DNA of 63,837 nt from Streptomyces sp. Tue 6430 (lineage in GTDB: Bacteria; Actinomycetota; Actinomycetes; Streptomycetales; Streptomycetaceae): contig JAKGSH010000008.1 in the NCBI GenBank assembly GCA_021568835.1, positions 1-63,837 on the forward strand. Direction: 5' to 3'. The notes beneath the pieces were generated by a model that had not been told where the DNA came from, did no database searches, and saw only the letters and a program-made list of their open reading frames with translations. The translations under genes were made by a program, and so were the position numbers. Shown one piece after another: positions 40,918-49,848 of the stretch; position 1 is the first letter of the stretch; each line of letters opens with the position of its first letter.

Positions 40918-41233
40918 AGTCCCACCCCCAAGGGCACCCGATCCTACGGCCCGACGCGCATCGTTCGCATGGTGCGTCAGGAGCGTCGCCCTCCACCGCG
41001 GTTCCTTCTGCGCGGGGCGGCCCAGGATCCCCTCCCGCCGCGGGCGCCCTCCCCGGCCGGCTCCCGCAGCCGTGATGGGGGACGGCACTCCGGTCCGCCC
41101 GCCGGCCGGCGCGCCGGGCGGCGACCCGTCAGCACACCGGCCCGCCTTTACACCTGGTCAGCGCCGTGATCCACTACGCCGTGTCATGCACAGGAGGCCT
41201 TTGGGGAAGGGCCGGCGAGGGAAGGCCACAGGG
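40918..41233. other. Intergenic region, nothing recognised
   Basis: About 316 bases between the divergent LacI and M48 genes. No CebR box and no clear hairpin or operator was seen. Confidence 0.4.
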
Positions 41234-42516
41234 GTGGGGATCACGGCGGACGAGACGGTACAGGTCTGTCCTCGGTGCGGAAGCGACATGCGAGGGGACG
41301 CCCGTTTCACCGTGTGGTGCGCCGCCTGCGACTGGAACGTGGACCCGCAGGAGCCGGAGGCCGAAGAGGGTTTCCTGGCCCGGACCCGGCGGGCGGCGGC
41401 CCACCGCCACGGCGCGCGCCTGGCGGCCGACATGGCGTCAGGGGCGAGCCGCGTGCACGACGGGACGCCGCGGCCGTCCTCGCCCACGTCTGCGCCGTCC
41501 TCGTCCACAGTGTGACGCTGCTGGTCGCCGTCCTGGGAGTCCGGTGGATCGTTTCCGGGTGGGGCGGCATGCCGATGGCGGGCGGGCTGCTCCTGCTGGC
41601 CCTCGCCTGGTCCCTGCGGCCCCGGTTCGGCAGGCCGCCCCAGGACGGGCCGGTGCTGCACCGCGCTGACGCGCCCGAACTCTTCGCCCTGGTCGACGAC
41701 GTCGCCGCAGTGGTCGGCACGCGCGGAGTGGACACGGTGGTGGTCGACGCCGGCATCAACGCCGGCGTGACGACGTACGGACCGCGTCGTCGACGACTGC
41801 TGACCCTGGGGCTGCCGCTGTGGGAAGTCCTCACTCCCGCGCAGCGGATCGCCCTGCTCGGCCACGAACTGGGGCACTTCGGCAATGGAGACGTACGGCA
41901 CGGAGCACTCGTCGCGAGCGCGCACCGTTCGCTCGCCACCTGGGCCTATTACCTCGCCCCCACGCACAACCCCAGCCCCGTGCAGTTCGTCGTCGGCGCC
42001 GTGTGCTTCGTGCCGTGGCTGCTGGTCCAGGGGGCGATCCTCACACTGGACCGCCTCACGTCGCGCGCCACGCAGCGTGCCGAGTACCTCGCCGACCGCC
42101 TGGCCGGCCGCGCCGCGTCGACCGAGGCGGCCGTACAGCTCATGGACCGCCTCCTGATCTCCGGTTCCGCGGCGACCGTCCTGCGCCGGGAAGTCAGCCG
42201 ACAGGCCCGGGGCGGGCGCGGCGGCCAGGACGCCGACGACCGCGCGCACGGCTTGTGGGACCGGCTCGCCGCGGACCTGGCTTCCGTGCCCGAGTCGGAG
42301 TACGAACGCCTGCGCCGCGTCGGCGTCCGGCGCGGGCACAGTGTCGACTCGACCCATCCGCCGACCCATCTGCGGCGCGCCTGCCTCCTCGCCACGGCGA
42401 ACGCGGCTCCGGCCGTCGTGGTCGGCGCGGACCGCGCCCGACGGATCGACGCCGAACTCGCCGACGCCCGGCTCCGAGTGGCCGGGCGGATCCTGCGTGA
42501 CGGCTTCCCCGACTGA
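41234..42516 (+). CDS. M48-family membrane zinc peptidase with N-terminal zinc ribbon
   Basis: About 427 residues. The N-terminus has a zinc-ribbon-like pair (CPRCGSDM and CAACDWNV). After one frame jump near 41460 come two hydrophobic segments (VCAVLVHSVTLLVAVLGVRW, GGLLLLALAW), then the peptidase motif HELGH in LLGHELGHFGNGDV (near 41860) and the downstream EYLADRLAG glutamate. The SVDSTHPPTHLRR segment is typical of M48 (HtpX/Ste24-like) enzymes. Probably an integral membrane protease for quality control. GTG 41234 was chosen because it begins just before the zinc ribbon; an upstream ATG is possible. Confidence 0.8.
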
Positions 42517-42548
42517 GACCCGTCCCGAAAGCGACCGGCGTTCCGACC

Positions 42549-43331
42549 TCACGCGTGCGCCTGCCGGGGCAAGGTGAGGATCTCCGCTCCGTCGTCGGTG
42601 ATGGCGATCGTGTGCTCGCTGTGTGCCGTCCGGCAGCCCGTCGCGCTTCGGAGTGTCCAGCCGTCGGCGTCGGTGACGAGTCGAGCGGTGTCGGCCATGA
42701 CCCACGGCTCCAGTGCCAGCAGCAGCCCGGGGCGCAGCGTGTATCCACGGCCGGGGCGGCCGGTGTTCGAGACGTGCGGGTCCTGGTGCATCGTCGATCC
42801 GATGCCGTGGCCCCCGAACTCGGTGTTGATCGGGTACCCCGCCTCGCTGAGCACCGTGCCGATGGCATGGGAGATGTCGCCGATGCGCGCCCCGGGCCCG
42901 GCAGCGGCGATGCCCGCGGCCAGGGCGCGTTCGGTCGCGTTGATCATCGCGACGCTCTCCGGGGGCCTCGCGTCGCCCACGAGGAAGCTGATGGCGGCGT
43001 CCGCGGCGACTCCGCCCCGGGAGACGGCGAGGTCGAGCGTCAGCAGATCGCCGTCGGCGAGTGTGCGGTCGTGCGGCCGCCCGTGGAGCACGGCGTCGTT
43101 GACGGCCGTGCAGACGTAGTGACCGAACGGGCCGCGCCCGAAGGACGGCGCGTAGTCGACGTAACAGGACGTCGCTCCCGCCTCGACGATCATGGCTTTG
43201 GCCCACCGGTCGATGTCCAGCAGGTTCGTGCCGATCGTGCTGCGGCTCCTCAGCGTGTGCAGGATGTCGGCGACGAGGGCGCCTGTCTCCCTGGCTCGGG
43301 CCAGCAGGGTGGGGTTCAAAATTTCGATCAT
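42549..43331 (-). CDS. map: Methionine aminopeptidase, type I
   Basis: A 260-residue MetAP removing the initiator methionine. Metal-binding residues are in LTLDLAVSRGGVAADAAISF (two Asp), the GGHGIG histidine, LALEPWVM (Glu) and SEHTIAIT (Glu). No N-terminal extension, so type Ia. Intact frame. ATG 43331 begins MIEILNPTLL. Streptomyces carry several map paralogues; this one is isolated, with an AT-rich promoter region carrying direct repeats, so it is probably a regulated secondary copy rather than the housekeeping enzyme. Confidence 0.9.
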   Translation of the reverse strand: MIEILNPTLLARARETGALVADILHTLRSRSTIGTNLLDIDRWAKAMIVEAGATSCYVDYAPSFGRGPFGHYVCTAVNDAVLHGRPHDRTLADGDLLTLDLAVSRGGVAADAAISFLVGDARPPESVAMINATERALAAGIAAAGPGARIGDISHAIGTVLSEAGYPINTEFGGHGIGSTMHQDPHVSNTGRPGRGYTLRPGLLLALEPWVMADTARLVTDADGWTLRSATGCRTAHSEHTIAITDDGAEILTLPRQAHA

Positions 43332-43356
43332 GGAGCGCCTCTCCCTGCATCCAATA

Positions 43357-43379
43357 ACTATACCGTCATTACTATACCG
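43357..43379. promoter_or_regulatory. Direct repeats ACTATACCG upstream of map
   Basis: ACTATACCG occurs at 43357-43365 and 43371-43379, 14 bases apart, in an unusually AT-rich island (43350-43383) just upstream of the map start. Probably promoter plus operator for a regulator binding one DNA face; the regulator is not identified. Confidence 0.5.
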
Positions 43380-43383
43380 GTAC

Positions 43384-44255
43384 GGGGGTCGAGGTCATGG
43401 TCGGGCCGCCGCTCGCCCCCGTGGAGACAGGACGACGGGGACGGCACCTCGACGTCCCCCGTGCCGGGCAAGGGAAGGCCGCCGGGCAACGGGAGAACGC
43501 TCGACGCTCGGCACCGCCCGTGCCGCTGGCGCCCCACCCGGAGACCCCGAAGGAAAGGATCGGGACGGGCCACGTGGCCACCCCCGCCTTCCCGACCGTC
43601 GAGGAGATCACCGACGCCCTCGGCCCCTCCCCCGACGCGGCGGGGCCGAGACCGGCCGGCCCGGACACGGCATCAAGCCGGGCGACTCCGATCGCCGCGC
43701 ACATGAGCAGGGCGGCCTCGTAGCCCCCGTCCCGCAGCTTCCTCGTCACCTCCGTCCCGCAGTTTCGGCGGCGTCCGTACGAGGGGAAGCGTGGGGGCGG
43801 CCCCTCCACCGGCGCCCGGCCGGCACGGCCGGGAACTCGTGCGGGTCCCGGCTGCGGGCGGCTCGCCACGGGGCAGCCGTCAGCGCGCAGGAAGCCGCCG
43901 GAGCGGCACGTGTCGCCCGCCCTCCGGCGACCGAGGACGCCTTCGACGTGCCGGGCGGCAGGCACCCTCGGGGACGAGGACGGCCCGCAGCAAGGACGTT
44001 CGTCCGCACCGCCGCCTCGCAGCCCCGCGACGCGCCCCCGGTCCGGGCAGCCCCGCCGCCCGCCTCAGCCCGAGCAGCCAGTGGTGCAACGCGGCGGCGT
44101 CCGCACGCGGTGCGGCGCGCAAGGCGAGGCGGAAGGAGCCCGTCCGGCCGACAGCACGGCGGCCCGGCACGGCTGCACCGGCAGGGCGCGCCGACGGCGC
44201 GCCGGACACGAAGCGGCCGGCCGCGTACGGCTGGGCCACGATCAGCGTGGGCCCG
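43384..44255. other. Gene-poor region of about 870 bases
   Basis: No frame here shows a recognisable family on either strand. Open frames are compositional by-products with many Arg/Ala/Pro codons. It separates map from the Trypco1 gene and may hold remnants of a lost gene. One possible minus-strand frame (near 43880-44239) starts VAQPYAAGRFVSGAPS but has no support. Confidence 0.4.
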
Positions 44256-44612
44256 TCATTCGGGATTTTCGCCGGGTGTTTCCGTCACGGTGCTCACCGC
44301 GGCCTCCCCTTTGCGCCAGGTGACCGTCACCTTGAGGGTGGCCTTGCCCCCGGCCTCCGTCACGACGCTCACCAACTGGCCGCTCTTGGCCGCGATTTCG
44401 ATGCCGAATTCGAGCGTCACCTCGTCCGGGGCCGCGCGCCGCAGCCCGGACCTGACGCCGTGCGTGACGGCTTCGAGGGTCTGGGGGAGATCGCCGAGCT
44501 GCCGTGACAGCCGGTCACCGAAGCCGGTGTCCCGAGGCCCCTCGTCCTCGTCGTCGACGCGCACCCATATCGACGTTCCGTCCGGCATGACCGCCTGGAC
44601 CGCATCCGACAC
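44256..44612 (-). CDS. Trypco1 (CU044_2847) family protein
   Basis: A 118-residue protein: MPDGTSIWVRVDDEDEGP, GDRLSRQLGDLPQTLEAVTH, EVTLEFGIEIAAKSGQLVSV, GKATLKVTVTWRKGE. The EVTLEFGIE-K-G and KVTVTW pattern is that of the trypsin-co-occurring domain 1 family, small proteins encoded next to trypsin-like protease components of NTP-dependent conflict systems. GTG 44612 was chosen as the start close to the conserved first strand. It is divergent (109 bases) from the next gene, and a trypsin-NTPase fusion lies 2 kb away, as expected. Proposed role is an effector-associated adaptor; this is inference from family context. Confidence 0.8.
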   Translation of the reverse strand: MSDAVQAVMPDGTSIWVRVDDEDEGPRDTGFGDRLSRQLGDLPQTLEAVTHGVRSGLRRAAPDEVTLEFGIEIAAKSGQLVSVVTEAGGKATLKVTVTWRKGEAAVSTVTETPGENPE

Positions 44613-44721
44613 GTGCCTTCCCCCTGTTCGGCTGACCAACTCCCAGTGAAAGATACCCAGTTCGAGGACGCCCGGCGGTCGGTCACCTACAATCATCCCA
44701 CGGTCACGGAGGGGAGTGGTC

Positions 44722-45921
44722 ATGACCGACCAGCATGCCCGGTTGTCGTCGGAGAAGGTCTACCTCTCCGACGTGGAGATCCATCGGCAGTCCCCCATCG
44801 CGAGCGCCGAGGATCTCCGGGCACGCGTGCTGTTCCACGTCCTGCTGTCCGACACTCTGCTCGTCGGCGATTCCCAGTCGCTCAACACCCCCCTCTTCCG
44901 TGCTCTGATGTCCTCCCGCGAAGCCGACGGACGAACCGTGAGGTCGGATCTCGCACCGCTCCTGAGCAGCGGCCGCATCCGGGTCGCGTGCCGGAACGGA
45001 CAGACGCTGACGGCGGTCCGGGACGCTCAAGAACTGCGGCAGGTCGAGCACGTGCCCAGTGCCTCCTACGCGGACCTGATGGACCGCATGACGCGGGCGC
45101 ATGCGGTCACCTACAGCTTCGACACCGTAGCGGCCGCCTTCACCTCCGGAGTGATCCGCCTGCTGGAGGAGCAGACGCGGAACGCCGTGGGAGAGACACG
45201 CGAAACGGTGGAAGCCGCGCTGGAGTTCGTGAGGGCACAGGAGCCGTTGTACTTCAAGGCCCTCAGGGATTGGGAGGAGTCCTTCCGGACCGGCTCGTCG
45301 GGAAGCACGGAAGTCGTGCTCGCCCTGGCCGCCGTGGACCGGGCCGCGGGCGAGTCGTACCGCCAGGCGCTCCCCCAGGTGCTGGGAGCCGGGACCGCCG
45401 CCCCGCGCGGTCTCGAACTGCCCGCCGCCGTCACCACCCGCACGGTCCTGGAGCGCACCACGCTGCCCGTCGGCATCCTCGACGGTTTCCTGCTGGGCCG
45501 ACTGCCGGTCGAGGCGTTCCTGGAGGCCGTCGAGCAGCCGTCCCGCGGCGTCCTCGTCCACCAACTGGGCTTGCTGCGCAGAGGCAGGCAACCGGACCTG
45601 CCTCAGCTGGTCGAGGCCGTCACCGAGTTCAGCACGTGGATGCAGGAGACCTTCGTCCGCACCTTCCGCGACACCGACGAACGCGCGCGGGCGGTCCTGG
45701 ACGGCAACCGCAATCTGATGCGCTTCGGCATCTCCCAGGACTCGCTGACCGGCGCGCTCGGCGCCGGACTCGATGTACCGGCGGCCGACGGCGACGAGGA
45801 CTATCTCGACCTGCGGGTCGTCGACCGGAGTGTGCCGGTCGCGGACGGCGCGGCCGGCATCGGAGAGCTCGACGCACAGCAGATGCGGCAGCGCGTGGTC
45901 ACGGGTGCGTACGTCGGCTGA
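44722..45921 (+). CDS. Unrecognised 399-residue protein in the protease-NTPase island
   Basis: An intact, soluble, mostly helical protein starting MTDQHARLSSEKVYLSDVEI with AGGGGA before the ATG. No transmembrane segment, signal peptide or enzyme motif is visible. Segments such as DLRARVLFHVLLSDTLLVGD and FDTVAAAFTSGVIRLLEEQT suggest a folded domain near the N-terminus; the C-terminus (DGAAGIGELDAQQMRQRVVT) is acidic. I do not recognise the family. It is divergent from the Trypco1 gene and ends 12 bases before the Nudix gene end (convergent), making it a tightly packed member of the island and a possible sensor or effector. Confidence 0.65.
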   Translation: MTDQHARLSSEKVYLSDVEIHRQSPIASAEDLRARVLFHVLLSDTLLVGDSQSLNTPLFRALMSSREADGRTVRSDLAPLLSSGRIRVACRNGQTLTAVRDAQELRQVEHVPSASYADLMDRMTRAHAVTYSFDTVAAAFTSGVIRLLEEQTRNAVGETRETVEAALEFVRAQEPLYFKALRDWEESFRTGSSGSTEVVLALAAVDRAAGESYRQALPQVLGAGTAAPRGLELPAAVTTRTVLERTTLPVGILDGFLLGRLPVEAFLEAVEQPSRGVLVHQLGLLRRGRQPDLPQLVEAVTEFSTWMQETFVRTFRDTDERARAVLDGNRNLMRFGISQDSLTGALGAGLDVPAADGDEDYLDLRVVDRSVPVADGAAGIGELDAQQMRQRVVTGAYVG

Positions 45922-45933
45922 GCCGGACGCCGC

Positions 45934-46545
45934 TCACACCGGCGGCGCGGAGCCGGTGCCGGAACCGTCCGCGATGGCGAGCGCCAGGGCGGCCAGCGTC
46001 ACGCCGCAGGTGACGCTGCCGCTCTGCAGCCACTTCATCACCTCCGTACGCGAGGCCCAGACCGGCTCGGCCACCGACTCCATGACCTCCGGCGCGGCGG
46101 CCGACGGGGCGCCCGCCGATCCGGCGGGGCGGACTTCGGCGGCGAAAACACGCACCTCGGATTCGATCAGGCCCGTCTCGGCGTGGATGACGCCCAGTGG
46201 GCGCAGCGCTGACGGGGCGCAGTCGAAGCCGGTCTCCTCCCGTAGTTCCCGTACGGCCGCCACCACCGGGTCCTCGTCCGCTTCGCAACCGCCCCGGGGA
46301 AACTCCAGGGAGACCTCGCCGATCGGGTACCGGTAGGTGGGGACGAACGCGAAGCCGTCCCGCCCCATGGGGACGATCACCACTCCGCTGTGGGACCACT
46401 GCCAGCGCAGATAGCGGCCCTGCCGGCCCGACGGCGAGAGCACTTCGTCGTTGAACAGCGTGCCGAAGCGGTTGCGGAAGACCTCCACCGCCCGCTGCCG
46501 CCGAATGGGTGGGGGTACGGCGTGGGCAGACGCTTCGTCGTCCAT
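45934..46545 (-). CDS. Nudix hydrolase
   Basis: A 203-residue protein with a complete Nudix box (GGCEADEDPVVAAVRELREE then TGF; G-x5-E-x7-REUxEExGU), preceded by VSLEFPRG, a form typical of ADP-ribose-pyrophosphatase-like members. It probably cleaves a nucleoside diphosphate derivative. ATG 46545 lies 16 bases after the stop of the protease-NTPase gene, so the two form an operon. Its place in the island suggests it makes or removes a nucleotide signal or an NAD-related metabolite; this is inference. No frame break. Confidence 0.85.
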   Translation of the reverse strand: MDDEASAHAVPPPIRRQRAVEVFRNRFGTLFNDEVLSPSGRQGRYLRWQWSHSGVVIVPMGRDGFAFVPTYRYPIGEVSLEFPRGGCEADEDPVVAAVRELREETGFDCAPSALRPLGVIHAETGLIESEVRVFAAEVRPAGSAGAPSAAAPEVMESVAEPVWASRTEVMKWLQSGSVTCGVTLAALALAIADGSGTGSAPPV

Positions 46546-46561
46546 CAGCGCCGGCCTCCTT

Positions 46562-49500
46562 TCAGCTCGCGCGACCGTCCAGCACGGTCCTCATCTGCGC
46601 CCATGATGAACGTTCATGCGCGAATTCGTCGAGTTCGTCGCTGAGTTGGAGCAGCACTTGGAGCACCAGCGTCTGCTGCTCACGCAGTCGTGGCGAGGTG
46701 CGCAACGGCAGCACCGCGCGCTCCGTCGCCGCCCGGCTCAGCACCTGGTAGGCCTCGCCGAGACGCCCGGCCCGGATCAGCCCGAAGCCATGGCGCTGCA
46801 GGGTGTCGGGCAGCCGGGCGAGATAGCGGCTGGGCCGGAGCCTGAGCAGCTCCTCCAGCCGCTCGACCGCCTGCGTGCCGGAAGTGAGCGCTTCCTCGGT
46901 CCGGCCCGTGCGGTGGCGGCACTCGGCCAGGGTTTCCAGGCAGGTGAGGTAGACCTCGTCGTCACGAGCTCCTTCCGGCACCTGTTCGCACCGTATGACG
47001 CCCTCGGCCGCATCCCGGGCCGCGCCGTTGACCTGTGCGTCTTCGAGCCGCAGCAGGGCCAGCACGCTCAGCGCACCTGCCATGTCCATGAGAGTGCGGT
47101 GCCGCGGACCGGGATCGCCGTCGATGAGTTGCCGGTACAGGGACACCGCCTCGACGCTGAGCCCCAACGCTGTTTCCGTCTCCCCGGACCGGTGCAGCAG
47201 CAGGCTCAGGTTGTGCAGTGCCGCGGCGTAGTCGGACCGGTACCGCGCGGACCCGCGGACAAGATCGCGGCTGAGCAGGACCGCCTCGTCGGCCGCCCGC
47301 ACGGCCTCCTCCCGGTGTCCGCTCTCCTCCAGCCGCAGGCTGTAGCTGCGCAGACGCCTCAGACGGACGAGCCGACCGGTGTCGTCGCTCCCCGCGTCGG
47401 GCAATCGGAGCAGCCGCTGGAGCACGAGCGCCGACAAGGCGGAAAGGCTGGACGGATAGCCGGGAAGACGGGGTTCGACAAGGCGGAGCAGGTCGGTCCC
47501 GCAGGTCTCGAGCGCTGGTCGGATCAGGTTCACCAAGGGCTCGGCGTGCGGCACGCGGGCGCCGACGGTCACCAGGGCCGGCACCAGGACCCGGGGGTTG
47601 TCACGCACGACCTGCGCGAGCGCCTGGTCGAGGACCGTGTGGGCGGGATGCTCCGCGACCCGGCCCACGGTCGTGCAGCCGCGGGCCCGGGCCAGGACGT
47701 CGAGCGTCTCCGACACGGCCCTGGTCCGGGCCTGTTCGTCCCGAAGCGCGGACATGTCCAGCACGGCGTCGAGGTAGGCGACGGCGTCGCCTGAACTCTC
47801 GGGCTCCGCCAGCACGCGCCGTACCAGGATCTCGCCCAGTCTGTCGGGCTCGAGGGGCGCGACGTGGTCGGCTTCCGTCGCGGAGTACAGCGCGCGCAAG
47901 CAGGAGTGCACCGCGGGGGCGTTGACGGGCGGCTGCCCGGGGAAGGCGGTCCTGCGCACGGACGTCAGCAGCGCGGTCAGTTCACCCCGGTCCCGCCGCT
48001 GGGCCAGGGTCGGCACCAGTAACAGGCCTTCTGCCATCATCCGGCCGGTACGCCCCGCCAGGACACCGCCCGCTCCGAGACGGTCCTCCAGCAGTGCGTA
48101 CCATCCCGCGATCTCGTGCCGGCAGATCCGTGCGAGCGGATCGTCGCTCTCCTTCCACTCCTCGCCCTGGCGCAGGGTGAGGACGGCGTCGAGGGCAGCC
48201 GCGAGCGTTCCCAGGATCGAGCCCTGCCGGCCGGCCCGGTGCGCGAGGGACGGCGGCATGAACACCCACGGACATTCCAGCAGGCGGGCGAACTCCTCGA
48301 ACGCCTTGGTGACCAGGGTGCCGGGATCCTCGGCGTTCAGCGTGGGGGGAAGCCTCTGCGAGCTCGCACCCCGCAGAGCCCAGTCCTCGATGTAGTGCGT
48401 CTCGAACTCCTCCTCCAGCGCATGCCACAACGGCTCCTCGGAACGTGCCAGCAGCAGTACGCGCAGGGTGATGCCGTCAGGTCGGTACCGGTGGACGTGC
48501 GTCATGAGAGCGCTGATGTCGCCGAGCCGTGCCTGGGCGTAGTCGAACACCACCAGGCAGGGAAAACCCGCGGCGAGTGCGCTGGTGAGGCTTTCCAGCC
48601 ATGAGGACAGGCGCAGGGGGTTGCCGAGCACCTCCTTGTCCGCGAATCCGGCGATCCAGCCCATGTGCCGTAATCGCCGGCACAGTTCGGCGGACAGGCG
48701 GGTCTTGCCCGAACCGCCGGGTGCGTACAGCAGGCGCAGCAACTGGTCGTCGGGTGTGCAGCACCAGTTGCTGAGTTCGCTGAGCTCCGGGCGGTCCACG
48801 AACGGCATCGCTCCGCGGGCCAGCATCTGCGCCGGTGTGTTCCCCGAACCCGGACCGCCGGGGTCGGGACCGAAGAGGTCCGCCTGCCGTCCCCCGCGGT
48901 TGCGGGCGAGATCGAACCAGACCGTCCCGGGCCGGTGCGCGGCACGGTTGCGTTCCAGCAACCCCGGCAGGTGTTCCTCCACGGCGTCGACGGGAATCAG
49001 CCATCCCCCCGACATTCCCTTCTCGTGGCGTGACGCCTTGAGCACCCCGCAGACACGCCCCGTCGTCGTGTCGAGCACCGGACCGCCGCTGAACCCCTGG
49101 ACCACCTGGTCCCACTGGAGCCGTACGAAGCGACCGCTGCGACCGGCCACCGTGAGGTGCAGGGTGTCGGGCTGGACGCCCGGTTCCAGTGTGTGCCCGC
49201 TGAAGCCGTGGACGGACACGGACGCCGCCTGCGTCGGCCCCGCGTCGGCGAGCCACACCCCCTGCACATCGTCCGCGGGTTCGCTCAGCCGTACTTCGGC
49301 GAGATCGGGAAAGCCGTAGGTGCTTCCCGCGCCCCTCGTCTCGGGCACGAGGCGCATGACCTCGATCGCGACGGTCCGCCCCCCGACCGTCGCCGTCATG
49401 CTGTCTCTCTCGCGCCCGGCCACCACGTGCGCACAGGTGAGGGCGGTGTCGGGCGTCACCAGGAACCCGGTCCCGCAGAAGGCCTCGCCGGCCCGGATGC

Positions 49501-49573
49501 CCACGACGTTCCGCTCGGTCAGGACGCGCAGTCGCTCCAGCGCCTCACCGTCCGGGCACGTGTATGTCGTCAT
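46562..49573 (-). CDS. Trypsin-like protease - P-loop NTPase - TPR fusion (NLR-like conflict protein)
   Basis: A 1003-residue, uninterrupted multidomain protein. Residues ~20-205 form a trypsin-like serine protease: His49 (TCAHV), Asp90 (YGFPDLAE) and Ser162 (QGFSGGPVLD) complete the triad. No signal peptide, so it is cytoplasmic. A P-loop NTPase follows: Walker A GGSGKT at 286-291 (LYAPGGSGKTRLSAEL) and Walker B LVVFDYAQ at 340-347, with an AAA/STAND-like helical region to about 600. The C-terminal ~230 residues are TPR repeats (SDYAAALHNLSLLLHRSGET, RRLRSYSLRLEESGHREEAV). This layout (effector - NTPase switch - superstructure sensor) parallels bacterial NLR-like defence proteins. ATG 49573 begins MTTYTCPDGE. 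Confidence 0.85.
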   Translation of the reverse strand: MTTYTCPDGEALERLRVLTERNVVGIRAGEAFCGTGFLVTPDTALTCAHVVAGRERDSMTATVGGRTVAIEVMRLVPETRGAGSTYGFPDLAEVRLSEPADDVQGVWLADAGPTQAASVSVHGFSGHTLEPGVQPDTLHLTVAGRSGRFVRLQWDQVVQGFSGGPVLDTTTGRVCGVLKASRHEKGMSGGWLIPVDAVEEHLPGLLERNRAAHRPGTVWFDLARNRGGRQADLFGPDPGGPGSGNTPAQMLARGAMPFVDRPELSELSNWCCTPDDQLLRLLYAPGGSGKTRLSAELCRRLRHMGWIAGFADKEVLGNPLRLSSWLESLTSALAAGFPCLVVFDYAQARLGDISALMTHVHRYRPDGITLRVLLLARSEEPLWHALEEEFETHYIEDWALRGASSQRLPPTLNAEDPGTLVTKAFEEFARLLECPWVFMPPSLAHRAGRQGSILGTLAAALDAVLTLRQGEEWKESDDPLARICRHEIAGWYALLEDRLGAGGVLAGRTGRMMAEGLLLVPTLAQRRDRGELTALLTSVRRTAFPGQPPVNAPAVHSCLRALYSATEADHVAPLEPDRLGEILVRRVLAEPESSGDAVAYLDAVLDMSALRDEQARTRAVSETLDVLARARGCTTVGRVAEHPAHTVLDQALAQVVRDNPRVLVPALVTVGARVPHAEPLVNLIRPALETCGTDLLRLVEPRLPGYPSSLSALSALVLQRLLRLPDAGSDDTGRLVRLRRLRSYSLRLEESGHREEAVRAADEAVLLSRDLVRGSARYRSDYAAALHNLSLLLHRSGETETALGLSVEAVSLYRQLIDGDPGPRHRTLMDMAGALSVLALLRLEDAQVNGAARDAAEGVIRCEQVPEGARDDEVYLTCLETLAECRHRTGRTEEALTSGTQAVERLEELLRLRPSRYLARLPDTLQRHGFGLIRAGRLGEAYQVLSRAATERAVLPLRTSPRLREQQTLVLQVLLQLSDELDEFAHERSSWAQMRTVLDGRAS

Positions 49574-49848
49574 CGATCTCCCCCGAGCGACTCTGCACTC
49601 CGTACGACGAACTCGTCGTCGGATGACTTCCCGACAGTATGCTGTCGTCCCGTCAGCCGGGGCATCGCGTCGTTCGCTCCGCGGCCGGGTCGTCTCCGGG
49701 CCGTCCGCTCTCCCCGGCAGGAGTCCGTGCCGTCGGTGCGGCTGAGAAGTGCAGGGGGTGGGAGCAACCCTGCTCCCGTTTCGGCAGTCACACAGGCGTC
49801 ACCCGTCTCATTCGTTTCCCCCTCGGTCCGGAAAGGGCCCCATTCTCC

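Noticed and set aside
43397..43723. A 108-residue frame upstream of map
   Set aside because: Low complexity, Arg/Pro/Ala-rich, no convincing ribosome site.
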